Part shown: in pieces, positions 4,676 to 5,652 of the stretch
Layout of the letters: each line of letters begins with the position of its first letter
Numbering within the stretch: the stretch's first letter is position 1
Assembly: GCA_003519445.1 (NCBI GenBank)
Contig: DOWS01000048.1
Span: 1 to 5,652, forward strand
Length of the DNA: 5,652 nt
Reading direction: 5' to 3'
Source of the DNA: Candidatus Daviesbacteria bacterium
GTDB taxonomy: Bacteria; Patescibacteriota; Microgenomatia; Daviesbacterales; UBA10151
Notes under the pieces: model-generated
Database searches by the model: none
Told to the model about the DNA's origin: nothing
The model's input: only the letters and a program-made list of their open reading frames with translations
Position numbers and translations under genes: made by a program

Positions 4676-4694
4676 GCGATAGCGATAGCCGATA
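4676..4694. repeat. Short tandem GCGATA-like repeat between methyltransferase gene and IS
   Basis: GCGATA (4676-4681), GCGATA (4682-4687) and GCCGATA (4688-4694) lie side by side in the short gap after the methyltransferase stop codon. They may be chance, or the remnant of an insertion target. No clear transcription terminator is visible in this convergent gap. Confidence 0.4.
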
Positions 4695-4714
4695 TATAGC
4701 GGTATGTACACTTA

Positions 4715-4727
4715 AATATCCGACACT
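4715..4727. repeat. Left terminal inverted repeat of the IS (core)
   Basis: AATATCCGACACT is the exact reverse complement of 5598-5610. Its last two bases are part of the transposase stop codon (TAG on the minus strand, 4726-4728). Confidence 0.85.
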
Positions 4728-5586
4728 AACTTCTTTCTAAAGGTACTTTCATACCAAGACCCATATGGGGTCTGTGGTAATGATACCTCATCAGGAAAAG
4801 ATCTACCAGATTGGTTAGTTCCGGTATTTCACTAGCTTTGTACTTAATCCAACCCAAACACTCTTTTCTGAGTGACCTGTTAAAACTCTCAATGTATGAT
4901 TGCTCATTTTTCTTATATGGCCTGGATACTCTGAACCTATCTGCATATTTGAATACATTGCTCCTAAATTCAGCCTTGAATTCAGGCCCTCCGTCTGTCT
5001 GCAGCAATTCTGTATGGTTAAATCTATTATTAAAGGAGAGATTTAGGAAATCCAACCCATCTTTGGCAGTTAAGGATGGGTACAACCCAACATTAACTTC
5101 CTTGCTGAATATATCAACTGCTGTAAAGGCAAACACAGCCCCAAAATCAACTGAATCCATCTGGATTACCTCTCTTGGCTTACCTGCCTCGGGAATGAGT
5201 CCTCTTATCTGGTTTTTCTTCCATTTACTCCGGAGTGTGTACTTTTCTGCCAATATTTTATAAATGGTGGTGGTGGAAAGTGTTATCCCATACTCATTAA
5301 ACAGGAACTCCCTGATCTTCTGCCCGCAACAGTCCCTATAATCCTCCCTTAACCTGTAAATCCTTGATTTAAGCAGTCCGTCAATCTTTCTCTTGGATCT
5401 TTCACCCTTCTTAGCTTGGGTATACTGATCCATGAATTCCAGTAAACCAACCTCTGCTATTTCCTTAATCCAAATATGGACTGTTTCTCTGTTAACTTGC
5501 AGCTTGGAAGCTATATGAGTCTTTGGAATACCTGACTCATACATTTCCCAGGCTATTGTAATTTTAGTTAGATTTAACACGTCCAT
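4726..5586 (-). CDS. IS transposase, HTH plus DDE integrase core (IS481-like)
   Basis: The product is 286 aa and cuts and joins DNA at the element's ends. An N-terminal helix-turn-helix (about 13-46, with IPKTHIASKLQVNRETVHIW) is followed by a second helical DNA-binding region (about 70-120). The integrase core (about 136-286) carries the complete DDE triad: Asp144 in IQMDSVDF, Asp198 in LLQTDGGPEF, and Glu233 in SYIESFNRSLRKECL, with 34 residues between the second Asp and the Glu. The C terminus YHYHRPHMGLGMKVPLE is the typical ending of this group. The frame is uninterrupted, so the element may be active. ATG at 5586 is the first usable start: the ATG 10 nt upstream is followed directly by a stop. 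No Shine-Dalgarno is visible. IS3-family ORFB is the alternative assignment, but the fused N-terminal HTH in one frame favours IS481-like. Confidence 0.93.
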   Translation of the reverse strand: MDVLNLTKITIAWEMYESGIPKTHIASKLQVNRETVHIWIKEIAEVGLLEFMDQYTQAKKGERSKRKIDGLLKSRIYRLREDYRDCCGQKIREFLFNEYGITLSTTTIYKILAEKYTLRSKWKKNQIRGLIPEAGKPREVIQMDSVDFGAVFAFTAVDIFSKEVNVGLYPSLTAKDGLDFLNLSFNNRFNHTELLQTDGGPEFKAEFRSNVFKYADRFRVSRPYKKNEQSYIESFNRSLRKECLGWIKYKASEIPELTNLVDLFLMRYHYHRPHMGLGMKVPLERS

Positions 5587-5597
5587 ATTTTACATGA

Positions 5598-5610
5598 AGT
5601 GTCGGATATT
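5598..5610. repeat. Right terminal inverted repeat of the IS (core)
   Basis: AGTGTCGGATATT is the exact reverse complement of 4715-4727. It lies 11 bp upstream of the transposase start codon. Outside it the match to the left end becomes imperfect. Confidence 0.85.
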
Positions 5611-5652
5611 AAACTTTAATTAAGCGTATAGTGTATAAGTTCAGATACATAT

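Larger units (their letters stand above)
4705..5620 (-). mobile_element. Compact insertion sequence with a single rve-type transposase gene
   Basis: A transposase gene on the minus strand is bounded by inverted termini. A perfect 13-bp match (4715-4727 against 5598-5610) extends outward as an imperfect repeat, 18 of 23 positions counted from 4705 and 5620. The true outer ends are therefore somewhere between those limits. No convincing target-site duplication could be picked out. At roughly 0.9 kb with one reading frame it is more like the IS481-type layout than two-frame IS3 elements. The transposase stop codon lies in the left terminus, so almost no sequence is non-coding. Confidence 0.8.

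Noticed and set aside
4670..4714. Transcription terminator between the methyltransferase and transposase genes
   Set aside because: No stem followed by a T-run could be found on either strand, only short tandem GCGATA-like units.
5621..5652. Target-site duplication or second gene at the right edge
   Set aside because: The 32 bp after the IS contain AT-rich sequence with no match to the left flank that could be trusted, and the stretch is too short for a coding call.

Overview
The window is AT-rich bacterial DNA with small, tightly packed genes and an accessory-region character. The organism is most likely a member of the Candidate Phyla Radiation (Patescibacteria), possibly Microgenomates. 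This is inferred from the style of the exported proteins (one membrane segment, then a Pro/Ser/Thr-rich linker), the form of the SpoU/TrmH-type methyltransferase (LNAKQLR start, YNIGSIFRLADA motif) and the frequent near-leaderless promoters. No marker gene in the window proves it.

Left half, minus strand (1-3143): four genes, all apparently exported or membrane-associated and each apparently with its own promoter. In order of transcription they are a putative lipoprotein (2304-3143), a single-pass membrane protein (1260-2045), a paralogue of that protein (152-1234), and the first 33 codons of another membrane or secreted protein that runs off the left edge (1-100). The two middle genes share an extracytoplasmic domain that I do not recognise. 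Between the lipoprotein gene and this pair, on the plus strand, lies a decayed partial copy of a TrmH-type methyltransferase gene (about 2085-2293).

Middle (3144-4669, plus strand genes): a 204-bp intergenic stretch full of dyad symmetries leads into an mntA-hepT (MNT-HEPN) toxin-antitoxin operon (3348-3982). Its promoter is embedded in a 10-bp inverted repeat. The intact TrmH-type RNA methyltransferase gene follows after 15 bp (3998-4669). This gene is unusual in carrying two kinds of repeat inside its reading frame: a block of degenerate heptanucleotide repeats near the N terminus, and a palindromic element of about 118 bp in the middle. The decayed copy has a different heptanucleotide block at exactly the same place.

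Right end (4705-5620): a compact insertion sequence with one DDE (rve-type) transposase on the minus strand and short inverted termini, inserted just downstream of the methyltransferase gene.

The most interesting signals are the heptanucleotide blocks at the same codon position in two methyltransferase copies, the in-frame palindromic element, the direct methyltransferase copies that bracket the lipoprotein and toxin-antitoxin genes, and the tandem paralogues with an unrecognised exported domain.
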